A DNA stretch of 64,000 nt from an uncultured Acidimicrobiales bacterium (GTDB lineage: Bacteria > Actinomycetota > Acidimicrobiia > Acidimicrobiales > SZUA-35): contig CALKZY010000016.1 of the NCBI GenBank assembly GCA_938002965.1, positions 310,001 to 374,000 of the forward strand, read 5' to 3'. A model generated the notes under the pieces. That model saw only the letters and a program-made list of their open reading frames with translations, made no database searches and was not told where the DNA came from. Each line of letters opens with the position of its first letter. Position 1 is the first letter of the stretch. A program made the translations under genes and the position numbers. Positions 37,077 through 44,898 of this stretch are shown piece after piece.

Positions 37077-38544
37077 TGTCCAGGCTGTCGTATTCGAGTT
37101 CGAACTCAAGGTCTCGGGCCATACGGGCGTCGAAGTCCTGTCTCTCTTCGATTGTTCTCTCTGGGATGTCACGGTCAACAGTCAACACCGCTCGGGTGAA
37201 ATCAGGAAAGCCCATATTGACCGCGGCAGGGGCGATATCAGTGGCCAGTGGGTATAACCACGGCCGGTCCGAGAGCTTGACTAGAGCCGACGGGGACGCC
37301 CGCACGGGAGTATCAGGCTCGAGCTCCTCGATGGCTTCTTGAATCGCTACGTCAACGGCGTCTTGATCGCCCCACGTCCACGGTTGCTCGTACGGCGACA
37401 TCGGCGACGAAACCACAAACGACAGACCGCTGGCAACGGCCAAGGCGAACAGTATTCGCACGTCCAAGAACACACGATCAACGCCCATTGTGCCAAGTCG
37501 GTTCAAAGCGTAGGCGCAGGCGATCACCACAAAAGCCAACAGCACTGCTGACTGTTCGGCGAACGGGGTTTGATCCGAGCTCGTCACTAATAGCAGACCG
37601 GCGAGAGGGGCCACCGGCAACAGGTGGCGAGGCGACAACACGGGCAAGAAGATCACAGGAGTAAGCAGTGAAACAACGAGGGTGATGTTGTCCTGAGTGA
37701 AGAGATCACCCAGTGACATCATCGGATCTCGAAGCGATCCGAGGACAGTGTCCCCGAGCGTCTGTCCGTTGTAGGCGCTCCAGGAAACAGCCAAGCCGGG
37801 CTCAGCGATGATCGGTTGCCCCACGAGAAGAAGCGCCAAGGACCAGACCAGCCCTACCCCAAGTGTCCAAATCCCAGCCCTTCGCTCGCCATCACCGAGC
37901 AACACAACACCCCAAAGCCCCACGGCTAAGCCAATGTCGGCCCGACACAGAAGAGCTACGACCACACAGGTCCAATACAAAGTCCACTTTTTCGTCGCAC
38001 CGAAATAGGCGGCACCAATGAGCACCGGTATAGCCAATGCCCCCGGGTGAAAGTCGATGGCTCCGATTCGGTGGGTCGCCGGGTGGAGGCAATACGCCAG
38101 GCTCAGGGCCGAGCTGGCCCCGACTCTTAGCTTGGCTACCTGTCGGGCTAAGCCCCAGATTGGTAGCACCGCAAGCCCCAGCGCGACCCCTTGAGTCACG
38201 ACCAGCACCTTGGCCGGCTCGAATACCAAACCAGCCACGGCCAACGGGTACATGATGAATGACCATCGAAGTTCGAGCAGATGGACGCCTGTACCGAACA
38301 TCGATGCCCGAGGCTCGTAACCCTCCGTGATGAGCCAAAGCGCTTGGCTGTACCCGGCGAGGTCATCACCGGTCATCAGCCCTTCGACCCGCTCCAAACC
38401 GGCCCAGGCCAAAAAGGTTCCCAACAGAGTCGCCAGCGTCAGTGGGATCCAGCGGTCCCCGTCGCCTGCCTCCAGTCGCGCTTGAGCCCGAACGACAGCA
38501 CGATTGAGACGGCGACTGTTCGCTTCCTGACGTAGAACTGCCAC
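37051..38544 (-). CDS. Polytopic membrane protein with DUF2079 domain
   Basis: 497 residues with about eleven membrane helices. The N-terminal part includes GTFLAWAGLERVEGLMTGDDLAGYSQALWLITEG, a pattern of the DUF2079 family, distantly related to GT-C glycosyltransferases. Conserved charged residues in the first periplasmic loop (DDLAGYSQ) are consistent with a GT-C like active loop, but no glycosyltransferase activity is established. Its C-terminal 26 bp overlap the pgsA-type gene, so the two may be translated together. Confidence 0.75.
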   Translation of the reverse strand: MAVLRQEANSRRLNRAVVRAQARLEAGDGDRWIPLTLATLLGTFLAWAGLERVEGLMTGDDLAGYSQALWLITEGYEPRASMFGTGVHLLELRWSFIMYPLAVAGLVFEPAKVLVVTQGVALGLAVLPIWGLARQVAKLRVGASSALSLAYCLHPATHRIGAIDFHPGALAIPVLIGAAYFGATKKWTLYWTCVVVALLCRADIGLAVGLWGVVLLGDGERRAGIWTLGVGLVWSLALLLVGQPIIAEPGLAVSWSAYNGQTLGDTVLGSLRDPMMSLGDLFTQDNITLVVSLLTPVIFLPVLSPRHLLPVAPLAGLLLVTSSDQTPFAEQSAVLLAFVVIACAYALNRLGTMGVDRVFLDVRILFALAVASGLSFVVSSPMSPYEQPWTWGDQDAVDVAIQEAIEELEPDTPVRASPSALVKLSDRPWLYPLATDIAPAAVNMGFPDFTRAVLTVDRDIPERTIEERQDFDARMARDLEFELEYDSLDNGVALYVR

Positions 38545-39257
38545 TATCCCTGCCTCGGCAGCTCGAAAGCATCGAGGAGATGCTCCGCGTTGTTCGCAAC
38601 TCGGTTGACCGCGGTGGAAACCGGTCGAAGCTCCAAAAGGCCGGGCGGAGCTGGAACGGTCAGCTCGACCAAATCACTCTTGGCGGTGGCCGGGTCAAGC
38701 CAGGAGTCCCAGGCCGACGGCGCCACCATTACCGGCATTCGGTTGTGAACGGGCTCCATGTCGGTATTGGCACTGGTCGTGAGGACCGTGAACGTCTCGA
38801 TGACTTCAGACGCGTCAACGTCGGCTTTGTTCTCCTCGGCCTTCGGTTTCCAACGCTCCCACAAACCGGCGAACACGAGCGGATCACCGTCAGACCGATA
38901 GATGTAGTAGGGCTGTTTGTTCTTTTGGCCCTCTACTTTGGCCCATTCGTAGAAGCCGTCAGCCGGGATCAGACAGCGGCGTTTGCCGAAGGCGCTGCGA
39001 AACGCTGGTTTCTCGGCAACAGTTTCGGCCCGGGCGTTGATCATTTTTGAGCCGATCTTGAGATCCTTGGCCCAGAACGGCACCAGGCCCCAACGAACGA
39101 CGCTGATGTTGCGATTGTGGTCAACGGCCCTGACGATCGGGACCTCGTGCGTGGGAGCGACGTTGAAGTTTGCCCCGAGCGCCGCCTGGTCGATGGCTGC
39201 GTCAAAGTAGTCGGCCAAGTCCTCTGGGCTCGATGCTGAGACAAATCGACCGCACAT
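38544..39257 (-). CDS. yedK: SOS-response-associated peptidase (YedK/HMCES, SRAP)
   Basis: About 237 residues from ATG 39257, chosen because MCGRF places the catalytic Cys at position 2. The SRAP pattern continues with FNVAPTHEVPIVR, RWGLVPFWAKD, NARAETVAEKPAFRSAFGKRRCLIPADGFYEW and PVHNRMPVMV. It forms a thiazolidine cross-link with abasic sites in single-stranded DNA to protect them. A start at 39290 would add 11 residues and bury the Cys. It overlaps the DUF2079 gene by one base. Confidence 0.94.
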   Translation of the reverse strand: MCGRFVSASSPEDLADYFDAAIDQAALGANFNVAPTHEVPIVRAVDHNRNISVVRWGLVPFWAKDLKIGSKMINARAETVAEKPAFRSAFGKRRCLIPADGFYEWAKVEGQKNKQPYYIYRSDGDPLVFAGLWERWKPKAEENKADVDASEVIETFTVLTTSANTDMEPVHNRMPVMVAPSAWDSWLDPATAKSDLVELTVPAPPGLLELRPVSTAVNRVANNAEHLLDAFELPRQG

Positions 39258-39341
39258 TGCCCAATACCGTACTCGATTTAACGGGCTCAATCGGTACGAA
39301 CACGTCGAAGCGCACGGCCGACCAGTCGACTAACGCACCTG

Positions 39342-39560
39342 TCAGGTCCGCTCAAGCACCCATCGGGCACCATCGACAAGGCGCCAGCCGAGATAGGCCA
39401 CCAGCGCAACGACCACAATCCAAAAGTGCCAGGGCACTGGTTGTTCAACCTGAGCCACGGTGTCACCAACATCAACCTCGGTTCCACAGTCAGGACAAGA
39501 CCCATCAGCTTTGGCCGCGCTGGGCGCAAGGTATTTGTCGCATGAATCACACCAGGGCAT
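39342..39560 (-). CDS. Small zinc-ribbon membrane protein
   Basis: 72 residues. Two Cys knuckles (CDSC at 4-7 and CPDC at about 22-25) give a zinc ribbon, then a single membrane helix (HFWIVVVALVAYLGWRLVDG). Such small ribbon-plus-helix proteins are widespread in actinobacteria without a known role. It has its own ATG at 39560. Confidence 0.75.
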   Translation of the reverse strand: MPWCDSCDKYLAPSAAKADGSCPDCGTEVDVGDTVAQVEQPVPWHFWIVVVALVAYLGWRLVDGARWVLERT

Positions 39561-39632
39561 CGATCAGATTCTACGTGGACGGCGTTGAACTGGTACCCGG
39601 AATCATCCTCCCGACACCAAAGTGGCTTCTTC

Positions 39633-40514
39633 TCAATCGAAGCTGGAGTGAATAAACCAGTCGTACGATCGTCGCCGGACGGACGTCTGCCACCATCTTT
39701 CGACCGCCTGCAGCTTCTTGAGAAGGGGCCAAATCTTCACGTCTTCCTCATACAGCTGTCGTGCCTCTTCGGCAGTGACAGGGTCGCCGCTGAGATGTCT
39801 GTTCAGGGCTACAACCGTCGCGTCGACCCACTCGGGGAGACCTTCCCGGTGGAGGTTGGCGACGATATCGAGGCCAACCCGTCGCGGATCGTTCCAACGG
39901 GTCACAAGCCTCGTCATCTGACGAGCCACAAGTGGCCGACTCAGGGCCGGGAGCGGTCGAACGAAGGGCTTCATGTCGAATCGAAGACGTCCGGCTGGAT
40001 CCCACAGGAACGGTGTGCCGACATCAACCAGCGTCAGATTTGAGCCGCTCCAGGAGAAATTGGTTACCTGAGCGTCGATGCTGAGGTCGGAGGAGACAAC
40101 GCCAAGGGTCTCGGCCAGCGCGGCTAGGAAGGGGTGATTCGGGTCGGGCTCAGCGGCCCTGAGCACGTTGTGGCCCAGCGACGCCGGATCCAACATTGGT
40201 TGAACCAGATATGAAATCACTTGCGGCCCACGATCACGTCGCACGATACTCGTCTCGGCAACAGCGAGACCTCTAGCCTCGATTCCAGCGATGTACTCGG
40301 TAACGAGATCGCTGTAGTGCGTAAACTCAGCCGGATTGAACGGGGGTGTCCGTTTGCAAACGAAACGAGGCGACGTGATCGGCCATCCAAGAGCAACCGA
40401 TATTTCCCCGTAGCCGAGCACGAGCAACGCTGAATCATCACGTGACTCCAACGAAGCGAGAACGATCTCCTCGAGTTCACTCACTTCCTGCGGGCTCATT
40501 GAAGACTCGTTCAT
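39633..40514 (-). CDS. Unrecognised protein with weak kinase-like features (DUF6206-like, tentative)
   Basis: About 293 residues from ATG 40514, preceded by a strong ribosome site (GGGGAGG); the upstream ATG at 40562 is less likely. Visible elements are SALLVLGYGEISVALGW, a candidate phosphate-binding-like strand, PRFVCKRTPPF with a lysine, and SNLTLVDVGTPFLWDPAG, which resembles the DFG-like metal loop of kinases. The overall arrangement hints at a distant APH/protein-kinase fold but I cannot assign a family with certainty. It is monocistronic between two unrelated genes. Confidence 0.6.
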   Translation of the reverse strand: MNESSMSPQEVSELEEIVLASLESRDDSALLVLGYGEISVALGWPITSPRFVCKRTPPFNPAEFTHYSDLVTEYIAGIEARGLAVAETSIVRRDRGPQVISYLVQPMLDPASLGHNVLRAAEPDPNHPFLAALAETLGVVSSDLSIDAQVTNFSWSGSNLTLVDVGTPFLWDPAGRLRFDMKPFVRPLPALSRPLVARQMTRLVTRWNDPRRVGLDIVANLHREGLPEWVDATVVALNRHLSGDPVTAEEARQLYEEDVKIWPLLKKLQAVERWWQTSVRRRSYDWFIHSSFD

Positions 40515-40647
40515 CTGGAACCTCCCCTGTTCCCGATCGGACGCTACTGCAGTTGTCAGCACCGGACAACCCGTGTGATGCTGAGCCCGGAACCCTATGC
40601 CGACATGTCACGGCAACGAAGGCCTGACCGGGGATGAGAGGCTCAGA

Positions 40648-41856
40648 ATGTCCAACTCAGATGAACTGTTCAACAGGGCTCAGGCCGTGATCCCTAACGG
40701 AATCTACGGGCACTATGGCGGTGCCCACCTCCGCCACAGCCCGAACTTCTTCGAATCAAGCGCCGGATCCCGCTTCACCGACGTTGACGGCAATACCTTC
40801 ATCGACTGGATGTGCGCCTACGGCCCGATGATCCTTGGTTATAACCATCCCGTTGTAGAACAGGCAGCGGCACGCCAAGCGGCAAAGGGTGGCACCGTCA
40901 GCCTCGCTTCGCCAGTAATGGTGCAATTAGCAGAGACACTAGTTGAACTGGTCCAAGGAGCAGAGTGGGCCCTGTTCGGGAAGAACGGAGCGGACGCCAC
41001 TGGACTCGCCGTGATGGTGTCCAAAGCTGCGACGGGGCGACGGAAGATCATCAAGATAGACGGCGGCTATCACGGGACCGCCCCATGGATGCAAGCACAG
41101 GGCAGCCCAGGCACCACGGCAAATGACCAGGAGTCGGTGATCACCATTGCGTGGAACGACCTCGAAGCACTCAAGTCAGTTGTAGCCGCCGATGGACCCG
41201 ACATCGCCTGCTTCATCTCATCGCCGTATCATCACCCGGTCTTTGCCAGCAATGTTCTGCCCGCTGACGGGTACTGGACATCAGCGGCCCAACTGTGTGC
41301 TGAGGCCGGAATCCTTACGATTCTCGACGATGTTCGAACCGGGTTCCGGATCGACCTCGCCGGCTCGCACGCCGCCTACGGCTTCCAACCCGACTTGATG
41401 TGCTTCGGCAAGGCCATTGCCAACGGCCACCCGATCTCGGCACTCCTCGGAACCGACTCGGTACGCCATGGCGCCGAGGCCACGTTCTACACCGGGACCC
41501 AGTTCTTCAATGCTGTACCGATGGCCGCCGCTCTAGCAACACTCGGCGAACTCCAAGCGATCGACGCGGCAAGCGTCATAACCAACCTCGGCGACCGCCT
41601 GAACAAGGGCCTCATCGACGTCGCCGCTTCCCACGGCCACGATTTGGCTGTATCAGGCGTACCAGGAATGCCGTTTTACCAAATCAACGGCGACCACGGG
41701 CACGACGTGTTGAAGCAATGGGTGACCGAGTGCGGACGACTCGGCGCCTACTTCTTGGACTTCCACAACAACTTCGTCTCAGCCGCTCACACCAATACCG
41801 ATCTCGACGAGACCTGGGCAATCGCCGACAAAGCCTTCGGACTGCTACCGGCCTGA
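40648..41856 (+). CDS. Class III aminotransferase (glutamate-1-semialdehyde aminomutase-like)
   Basis: About 402 residues from ATG 40648, preceded by GAGAGG. Fold type I features: GNTFIDWMCAYGPMILGYNHP near the start, GKNGADATGLAVMVSKAAT, the PLP-binding ILDDVRTGFR, and the Schiff-base lysine in LMCFGKAIANGHP. The sequence resembles GSA aminomutases, but the usual neighbouring heme genes are absent, so it may be an amino-mutase or transaminase of a different pathway. It overlaps the convergent mycothiol-dependent gene by 12 bp. Confidence 0.88.
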   Translation: MSNSDELFNRAQAVIPNGIYGHYGGAHLRHSPNFFESSAGSRFTDVDGNTFIDWMCAYGPMILGYNHPVVEQAAARQAAKGGTVSLASPVMVQLAETLVELVQGAEWALFGKNGADATGLAVMVSKAATGRRKIIKIDGGYHGTAPWMQAQGSPGTTANDQESVITIAWNDLEALKSVVAADGPDIACFISSPYHHPVFASNVLPADGYWTSAAQLCAEAGILTILDDVRTGFRIDLAGSHAAYGFQPDLMCFGKAIANGHPISALLGTDSVRHGAEATFYTGTQFFNAVPMAAALATLGELQAIDAASVITNLGDRLNKGLIDVAASHGHDLAVSGVPGMPFYQINGDHGHDVLKQWVTECGRLGAYFLDFHNNFVSAAHTNTDLDETWAIADKAFGLLPA

Positions 41857-42567
41857 GAAGGCCTGCTCAACAAGCGAGAGCCAATCTGCAGCCAGATTGC
41901 CGTCCCCTACGACCTGAACACGATCGCAGCGCCGACCCCAAAGGGCGACAAGTACATCCTCCCCACTGCCCGAGATCGTGGCCAGAGGAGACTGGTTTCC
42001 GACCCCTAGGCGAAGATTCAGATCAGCAACAGCGACGGTCAGGCCGCCTTGGGGTTCACCGGCGATTCTGGCTGCCAGTGGCAGCGCAAACTCAACAGTC
42101 TCGGCGATACCATCAGCGAGCCGCTCCGGCGGGATCTGGTCTCGAGGTCGTGGCAGCGCATCCTGCACGTCGAGGCGATGGAGAGCGGTCTCGATTGCCG
42201 CACGACGGAACCAAAATCGGGCTCTGCCCTGCCCCTCGTACGTCCAGGCCACGCGCTCAGGGTCGGTTTTCCGAAAGGTCTCCAGACAAGAGCGCATGTT
42301 CGTTGTGAACGCAGCCATCGCCGCTTCACCGATCGGATACGTCGTGGGCCGTTCGACACCGTCAAAGACTTGCTCATCAGCGACGCCCGCCGGCTGAGTC
42401 AGCGCTACCTGGTACCCGCGTCCAAGTCCGTATGAAAGATGATTGAGAACATCTTCAACCGTCCATCCGGGACAATTCGGCACCGACTCCTGGAGATCAG
42501 CGATTTCGAGCGACTCGAACCAACCGATGTTGTGTTCAAACCATTGGAGATGCTGCTGCGGGGCCAT
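41845..42567 (-). CDS. Maleylpyruvate isomerase family mycothiol-dependent protein
   Basis: 240 residues. The N-terminal DinB-like domain shows LQESVPNCPGWTVEDVLNHLSYGLGRG with the histidine ligand, and the second His site appears in RAAIETALHRLDVQDAL. The C-terminal SCP2/MDMPI domain ends WLSLVEQAF. Actinobacterial members are mycothiol-dependent isomerases or transferases. A second superfamily member lies at 8990. It is the last chromosomal gene before the integrated element on the left. Confidence 0.87.
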   Translation of the reverse strand: MAPQQHLQWFEHNIGWFESLEIADLQESVPNCPGWTVEDVLNHLSYGLGRGYQVALTQPAGVADEQVFDGVERPTTYPIGEAAMAAFTTNMRSCLETFRKTDPERVAWTYEGQGRARFWFRRAAIETALHRLDVQDALPRPRDQIPPERLADGIAETVEFALPLAARIAGEPQGGLTVAVADLNLRLGVGNQSPLATISGSGEDVLVALWGRRCDRVQVVGDGNLAADWLSLVEQAFSGR

Positions 42568-42617
42568 GTCCCCAGTCTGCCCAGCGCCTCAGATGTTCGG
42601 CGACCAAAAAACTACGA

Positions 42618-42670
42618 GTGTTTTAGTGTCGGGCTGGGGAGATTCGAACTCCCGACCTCTTGACCCCCAG
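42618..42670. repeat. attL, truncated copy of the 3' half of tRNA-Pro(GGG)
   Basis: 53 bp identical to attR except position 42645 (C here, T at 50780, in the T-loop). It runs from downstream of the tRNA 3' end to the anticodon (CCCCCAG). The 5' half of a tRNA is missing on the right side of this copy, so it is the displaced remnant of the chromosomal gene. A perfect hairpin GGGCT-TGC-AGCCC follows at 42684-42696. Confidence 0.92.
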
Positions 42671-42717
42671 GCATCTCCAGTCAGGGCTTGCAGCCCGTAA
42701 ACGTTGGCGCCTAGTAG

Positions 42718-42774
42718 AGAGAAGTCCAGAGAAGTCCATCGGCGTCAAGGCCGGTTGGCTCCCTGATTGGCTCC
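42718..42774. promoter_or_regulatory. Left arm: tandem GAGAAGTCCA and paired TTGGCTCC sites
   Basis: GAGAAGTCCA occurs twice in tandem (42719-42728, 42729-42738). TTGGCTCC occurs at 42755-42762 and 42767-42774, starts 12 bp apart. The same octamer pair with the same 12-bp spacing and orientation lies at 50694-50713. Their placement just inside both att cores suggests arm-type binding sites of the integrase or excisionase. Confidence 0.55.
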
Positions 42775-42778
42775 GCAG

Positions 42779-43327
42779 CTAGCGCGTGTGCCCTTGGGGA
42801 TTCCGCCGCCAGTTCGGTTCTGCCAACTTGTACCTGGCCAGGTGTGCTCCAAGAGCAATCACTCCTGCGAGACAGAGTGCCTCTGTTAGACCTAGAAACA
42901 GCGACGACCACCATTCGAGCTGAACACCGTCTCGGATCGGACCCCCCTCGTGTGCTGCGACAGCTGCGAAGCGGGAGATGGATCCGACTCCTAACGCAGT
43001 TCCAAAGCACGTCGCCGCCAAGTGAAGGCTCCTCCTATCGAATAGGCGCATGCTCCAAGGGTGATCCGGTGGCAGATCTTGGCGGATGATTTCTAGCCAG
43101 CCCACGATTGTCAAGCAAATGGCTACGAGAAGCAGAGCGCCGGTAAACAAGAAGGCATCTCGCGCCGCCTTGTAGTCGTGATTGACGTCAGCTACGAGCG
43201 CAGAGAACACGATTAGGCGAGATGTCGCATAACCGCCAGCAAAGAGGCCGATCCAGAAGGCCGTATTGACAAATCCTTCAACTAGACCGCGCCCGAAGTC
43301 ACGACGCTTCGCTTGCGTGTTGACCAT
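42779..43327 (-). CDS. Element-encoded membrane protein of unknown function
   Basis: About 182 residues from ATG 43327 (the open frame extends to 43432 inside the next gene). Four membrane helices are visible (VNTAFWIGLFAGGYATSRLIVF, FLFTGALLLVAICLTIVGWL, LHLAATCFGTALGVGSISRF, SLFLGLTEALCLAGVIAL). No family is recognised. The gene lies 20 bp downstream of the HTH-DUF5919-like gene on the same strand, suggesting one operon. It ends five bases from the left arm repeats, so it is the outermost gene of the element. Confidence 0.65.
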   Translation of the reverse strand: MVNTQAKRRDFGRGLVEGFVNTAFWIGLFAGGYATSRLIVFSALVADVNHDYKAARDAFLFTGALLLVAICLTIVGWLEIIRQDLPPDHPWSMRLFDRRSLHLAATCFGTALGVGSISRFAAVAAHEGGPIRDGVQLEWWSSLFLGLTEALCLAGVIALGAHLARYKLAEPNWRRNPQGHTR

Positions 43328-43347
43328 CTTGCCGCCTACGTGAAGTG

Positions 43348-44067
43348 CTAATCGGTTGGTTTGGCCAGTTCCCAGGCTCGATTCAGAAACTCGGCGTACG
43401 GCTTGAATGCTGGCGATTGACCACTGTGCCAAACTGCGGGTAGGTCATATCCACCCGTGTAAGGAAGATGCGGCATGGCCAGCACTCCGTGATCGCCGAA
43501 TTGATAGACCATCGCCGCTGGCCAGAAGTCATAGAATCTTATCGACTCTCCTGCTGCGCTCCCGAGGACTTGACCCCACTTGTCGACGGCGAACCCAACG
43601 CGCTCAGCGTACGACTCGGCTGTGTGGCCTTCTTCTGCAGCCCGCGCGATCGCGTACTCCGAGTTTGGGTTGGCGATCAGCACCCGCACTGAAAGAGATC
43701 CCTCGGCCACGGCTAGTGCAGTCCGTTCCTTGAACAAAGGAAGTTGTTCGATTGGGTAGACACCGGCGAGGCCTAGCAACGTTATCTGATCCGAGGTAGC
43801 TGGGTAGTTGCCAAGCTCAGCAATGAACTTATCCGAGAGAGCGTGGAGGGACGCGTAGCCGGTCTCGGCGCTTGGCGTCCTGGCCACCAATGTCGGGATG
43901 CTCTCCTCGTGGATGTCGAGCAGGTTCGCCACATCAGCTATTCGCCCTGGTGGTACTTCGTTCTTCGATCGCCAGATGTGGAGCGTCGATCTGCTGATCT
44001 CCAGGCCGTCAGCGACCTCCTGATAGCTCAGTGCTGAGCGTTTGATCAGACCGTCCAATGTGTCCAT
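43348..44067 (-). CDS. HTH regulator with C-terminal DUF5919-like domain
   Basis: About 239 residues from ATG 44067. An N-terminal XRE-type HTH (LSYQEVADGLEISRSTLHIWRSKNEVP) is followed by a C-terminal domain with VRVLIANPNSEYAIARAAEEG and later VYQFGDHGVLAMPHLPYTGGYDLPAVW, the layout of the actinobacterial DUF5919 proteins. The domain loosely resembles phospholipase-D-like folds but no HKD motif is present. It is divergent from the conjugation operon and is a candidate element repressor, or the sensor of a two-gene module with the membrane protein. Confidence 0.75.
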   Translation of the reverse strand: MDTLDGLIKRSALSYQEVADGLEISRSTLHIWRSKNEVPPGRIADVANLLDIHEESIPTLVARTPSAETGYASLHALSDKFIAELGNYPATSDQITLLGLAGVYPIEQLPLFKERTALAVAEGSLSVRVLIANPNSEYAIARAAEEGHTAESYAERVGFAVDKWGQVLGSAAGESIRFYDFWPAAMVYQFGDHGVLAMPHLPYTGGYDLPAVWHSGQSPAFKPYAEFLNRAWELAKPTD

Positions 44068-44243
44068 ACATACAGTTTGCCCCAATCGGCCATCGAATCG
44101 TACTCAAATTCTCCATCAATAGCCGATTGCGTCGTACTTCTTGACTGATAGAAGCGTACGTTATAGTCTGATCATAACGTCCGACACAATCAGACGTTAC
44201 GTCCGGAACGCCAGGACGTTCGCGAAGGGAAAAGGGTACGAAG
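44068..44243. promoter_or_regulatory. Divergent promoter and GACGTT operator cluster of the element
   Basis: On the plus strand a promoter-like pair TTGACT (44141-44146) and TATAGT (44162-44167), 15-bp spacing, precedes the conjugation/replication operon. Downstream, AACGTC (44176-44181) and GACGTT (44193-44198) form an inverted repeat, and a second GACGTT lies at 44215-44220, exactly 22 bp after the first. These half-sites look like a repressor operator overlapping the transcription start. The likely protein is the divergent HTH regulator. Confidence 0.5.
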
Positions 44244-44660
44244 ATGTTTTTGCCAGTTAGTGACAGTGAGTTTAATGATTCGATTTTGACGGTGTTGAAG
44301 GTTGAGCCGTTGATGGAGTTTCAGGAGGATGCGGATAAGGCTCCGGTGCAGCAGTTGCATCGGAAGTCAAGGTTGCCGTTGTGGTCGGTGACGGCTTCGT
44401 ATGAGCATGAGATGGATTTTGAGCCTGAGAACTTTCAGGTTCGGATTGCATCGGGTGATGATCCGGGGATTACGCCGGGTCCGATCCGGTTTGGTGGTTT
44501 GGCGTTTCGTACGTGGAACATGAACGGTAAGAAGGGCCTGTCGATCACGGCCGACACGTGGACGCAGGAACCGGCCCCGTCAGCCAAGCGGGCGGCCACG
44601 GCTAAGCCTGCGCCTGACACGAGTACAGCTAAGCCTTCGGTTCCTGAAGGTAAGGCCTGA
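44244..44660 (+). CDS. Unknown element protein (first gene of conjugation/replication operon)
   Basis: 138 residues. The folded part (about 1-105) begins LPVSDSEFNDSILTVLKVEP and contains RKSRLPLWSVTASYEHEMDFEPENFQVRI; the tail is Ala/Pro/Lys/Thr rich. The tail suggests a flexible linker. Strand-rich composition and position in an RCR-type element would suit a single-stranded-DNA-binding or accessory replication protein, but no signature confirms this. Confidence 0.6.
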   Translation: MFLPVSDSEFNDSILTVLKVEPLMEFQEDADKAPVQQLHRKSRLPLWSVTASYEHEMDFEPENFQVRIASGDDPGITPGPIRFGGLAFRTWNMNGKKGLSITADTWTQEPAPSAKRAATAKPAPDTSTAKPSVPEGKA

Positions 44661-44664
44661 TCCG

Positions 44665-44898
44665 ATGGCTGGCCGTGTGGTGGAGCGTCCTGGGCTCGGC
44701 TTTAGGCCTGCTCGGATGGATCGTGAGTTGACCGAGTTGGTTGATGCGATTGTTGAGGTGGCTGACCGGGCCCGGGATATGGGCCGTTTGCGGTTGGCGT
44801 TGGAACCGTTCGGTGGGTCTTCGCTGTTTGATGCGGAGATCCGTTTGAACGGAACCTTCTCGGCGGAGTTCTGCATCTGCGATGAGGTAGGGCTATGA
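44665..44898 (+). CDS. Small element protein of unknown function
   Basis: 77 residues, starting 4 bp after the preceding stop and overlapping the next gene by four bases (ATGA). A central helix reads DRELTELVDAIVEVADRARDM. No family recognised; the tight packing supports it being translated as part of the operon. Confidence 0.5.
   Translation: MAGRVVERPGLGFRPARMDRELTELVDAIVEVADRARDMGRLRLALEPFGGSSLFDAEIRLNGTFSAEFCICDEVGL

Noticed and set aside
41400..42308. Long plus-strand open frame of 302 codons
   Set aside because: It is Arg/Pro-rich and lies out of frame over the aminotransferase and antisense to the mycothiol-family gene, both of which have clear domains. It is a shadow of GC-rich codon use.
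42618..42720. tRNA gene at the left edge of the element
   Set aside because: Only the 3' half of tRNA-Pro matches; the sequence beyond the anticodon does not pair as D-arm and acceptor. It is the attL remnant.
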